DNA of 7,032 nt from Candidatus Krumholzibacteriia bacterium. GTDB taxonomy: Bacteria > Krumholzibacteriota > Krumholzibacteria > WVZY01 > JAKEHA01. Every line of letters starts with the position of its first letter. Positions within the stretch are counted from its first letter, which is position 1. This document shows, piece after piece, positions 5,722-7,032 of this stretch. Location of the stretch: NCBI GenBank assembly GCA_029863355.1, contig JAOTVO010000135.1:1-7032 (forward strand), written 5' to 3'. The position numbers were made by a program, and so were the translations under genes. The notes below the pieces were generated by a model. The model was not told where the DNA came from. It worked only from the letters and a program-made list of their open reading frames with translations, and made no database searches.

Positions 5722-7032
5722 ATGAAGACGCTTGCAGCTTGGAAAAACCGGATCCTCACCGTTGGCCTCGCCCTGGCAGCGCTCGCCTCCACCGCAGGCA
5801 CGACGGCCGCCGCCTGGGATCCGAACGGCAACGACCTGACCCCCTACGGCAACAACCAGCTCGACCAGACGGTGATCCCCGACGGATCCGGGGGCATGTT
5901 CGTGGTCTACGAAGACTCGGCCACGTACTACTACGGCGACAACGACGTCCGCGCGCAGCGGATCGACGCCTACGGGAACGTGCTGTGGGGGATCGTCGTG
6001 AGCGGCGAGTCGGGACACCAGCGCAACCCGGACGCCTGCCTCGACCCGGCGACCGGCGGCATCTTTGTGGTGTGGGAGGACAATCGTGCCGGCAACTACG
6101 ACATCTACGCGTTGCGCGTGCTGCCCGACGGCACGACCACGGGCTGGCCCGCGGGCGGCCTCGGCATTTGCGCTCAGCCCAACGCCCAGCTCGGCCCCAA
6201 GGTCGTCTCCGACGGCGCCGGCGGCTTCATCGCGGCGTGGAGCGACAACCGCTCCGGCCTCTTCTTCGACATCTACGCGCTGCGCGTGAACCAATTCGGC
6301 GGCGACGTGTGGACAGACGACGGCGTTCCCGTGTGCACCGCGACCTACGGACAGGCGGCGCCGACGATCGCGCCGGACGGCTCCGGCGGCGCTCTCATCG
6401 CATGGGAGGATGGGCGCAATGTGTTCTTCAGCGACGTGGACGTGTATGCGCAGCGGCTCAACAGCCTGGGGACGCAGGTGTGGACCAGCGGGGGCGTACC
6501 CATTGCTTTCGGCACCTACGGAGACATCGCGCCCCGCATCTGCGCGGACGGCGCGGGCGGCGCGTTCGTGGTGTGGGAGGCGAATCCAACGGGAAGCGCA
6601 CGCGACGTCTGGGGGCAGCACGTGAATGCGTCGGGCAGCGTTACGTGGACATCCGGCGGTTACCCGTTCACCTCGTTCTACACCTTCGAAGCGCACTCTC
6701 CGGTCATCACGCCGGACGGTGCCGGCGGCATGGTCCTGGCCTATCAGGCCGACCAGGGGTTCATTTACGTCTCGTGGGACGTCGTCGTGCAGCGTATCGA
6801 CGGCTTGGGTTCGGCCAGCTGGTCGGTCTCGCTCGGGAATCCATTCACCGCCGAGACCCAACCGGCGCTTTCGTCCGTGGGCCCCTCCGGCGTGGCGGTA
6901 GCGTGGCGGGACGACCGCAACGGCAATCCCGACATCTATGCCCAGCGCTTCGGTCTGGCCGACGGGACGCAGCAGTGGAGCGCGGGCGGCACCCTCGTCT
7001 CCGCCGTTCCCGAGCAGCAGAAACAACCCGAG
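5722..7032 (+). CDS. Secreted repeat protein, probable beta-propeller (3' end outside window)
   Basis: The frame is open from ATG 5722 to the right edge, 437 residues with no stop. Residues 1-31 are a signal peptide: positive WKNR near the start, a hydrophobic core (ILTVGLALAALA) and AAA before Trp32. From residue 49 the protein is made of units of 54-57 residues. Each unit starts near a Pro, then has DGxGG (54, 164, 219, 276, 332; variants at 108 and 387), then hhW/Y-E-D-x-R (aromatic at 63, 118, 173, 228, 285, 341, 395), then D-I-Y-A-Q-R or variants, and ends with G...W..GG. Seven full units are seen and an eighth begins at 436. Regular short-strand units of this length suggest a beta-propeller or a similar solenoid, acting outside the cytoplasm. 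Proteins of this style, often ending in a FlgD/type IX sorting domain, are common in Eisenbacteria-like genomes; such an end would lie beyond the window. No catalytic residues are recognised and no function can be given. Confidence 0.85.
   Translation, partial: MKTLAAWKNRILTVGLALAALASTAGTTAAAWDPNGNDLTPYGNNQLDQTVIPDGSGGMFVVYEDSATYYYGDNDVRAQRIDAYGNVLWGIVVSGESGHQRNPDACLDPATGGIFVVWEDNRAGNYDIYALRVLPDGTTTGWPAGGLGICAQPNAQLGPKVVSDGAGGFIAAWSDNRSGLFFDIYALRVNQFGGDVWTDDGVPVCTATYGQAAPTIAPDGSGGALIAWEDGRNVFFSDVDVYAQRLNSLGTQVWTSGGVPIAFGTYGDIAPRICADGAGGAFVVWEANPTGSARDVWGQHVNASGSVTWTSGGYPFTSFYTFEAHSPVITPDGAGGMVLAYQADQGFIYVSWDVVVQRIDGLGSASWSVSLGNPFTAETQPALSSVGPSGVAVAWRDDRNGNPDIYAQRFGLADGTQQWSAGGTLVSAVPEQQKQPE
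5866..7026 (+). repeat. Seven tandem ~55-residue protein repeats
   Basis: Unit boundaries set at the conserved Pro position are residues 49, 103, 159, 214, 271, 327, 381 and 436 of the protein, spacing 54-57. The similarity is at protein level; the DNA copies have diverged, so this is old duplication rather than a recent expansion. Units 2-4 and 7 are the best conserved (W-E/S/R-D-x-R and D-I/V-Y-A). Units 1, 5 and 6 have lost parts, for example no Asp-x-Arg in unit 6. Confidence 0.85.

Noticed and set aside
5647..7026. 459-codon open frame on the minus strand opposite the repeat protein
   Set aside because: The plus-strand frame has a signal peptide, a good ribosome binding site and regular protein repeats. 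The minus frame shows only an Arg/Val/Ala-rich composition and echoes the repeat period because it is the complement.

Overview
The window is GC-rich throughout and densely coded. It carries six protein genes, two of them cut by the window edges. There are no rRNA or tRNA genes, CRISPR arrays or insertion sequences that I can see. Two features suggest a bacterium of the FCB-like candidate phyla (Eisenbacteria, Latescibacteria or Krumholzibacteria type): a secreted M1 peptidase ending in a FlgD/type IX-like sorting domain, and a secreted protein built from ~55-residue repeats of the kind 'DGxGG ... hhW-E-D-x-R ... DIYAQR ... G ... W ... G'. This placement is inference from gene style and composition, not a database match.

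Layout. (1) 1-559, plus strand: the 3' end of an SPFH/band-7 membrane protein gene, then a 65-residue Arc-type ribbon-helix-helix protein, apparently one transcription unit, with a GC hairpin at 588-603. (2) 651-2705, plus: a secreted M1-family zinc aminopeptidase with an N-terminal signal peptide and a C-terminal sorting domain. (3) 2736-3830, minus: a DRG/Obg-like GTPase with a C-terminal TGS domain, convergent with the peptidase across about 30 bases. (4) 3831-3978: a divergent promoter region with two short inverted repeats and a promoter-like element for each direction. (5) 3979-5587, plus: a nitrilase-superfamily amidohydrolase and an MtfA-like (M90) zinc peptidase, 7 bases apart and probably one operon. 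(6) 5722-7032, plus: a secreted repeat protein, probably a beta-propeller, running off the right edge with seven complete repeats and the first residues of an eighth.

No single pathway joins the genes. They look like four independent units: membrane scaffold plus possible regulator; envelope or extracellular peptidase; ribosome-associated GTPase; and cytoplasmic amidase plus metallopeptidase, followed by an unrelated secreted repeat protein. Nothing here is a clear new defence or mobile system. The points most worth a second look are the nitrilase with Met at the usual catalytic Lys position, the GTPase with Gly in place of Asn in its G4 motif, the SPFH plus ribbon-helix-helix gene pair, and the repeat protein.
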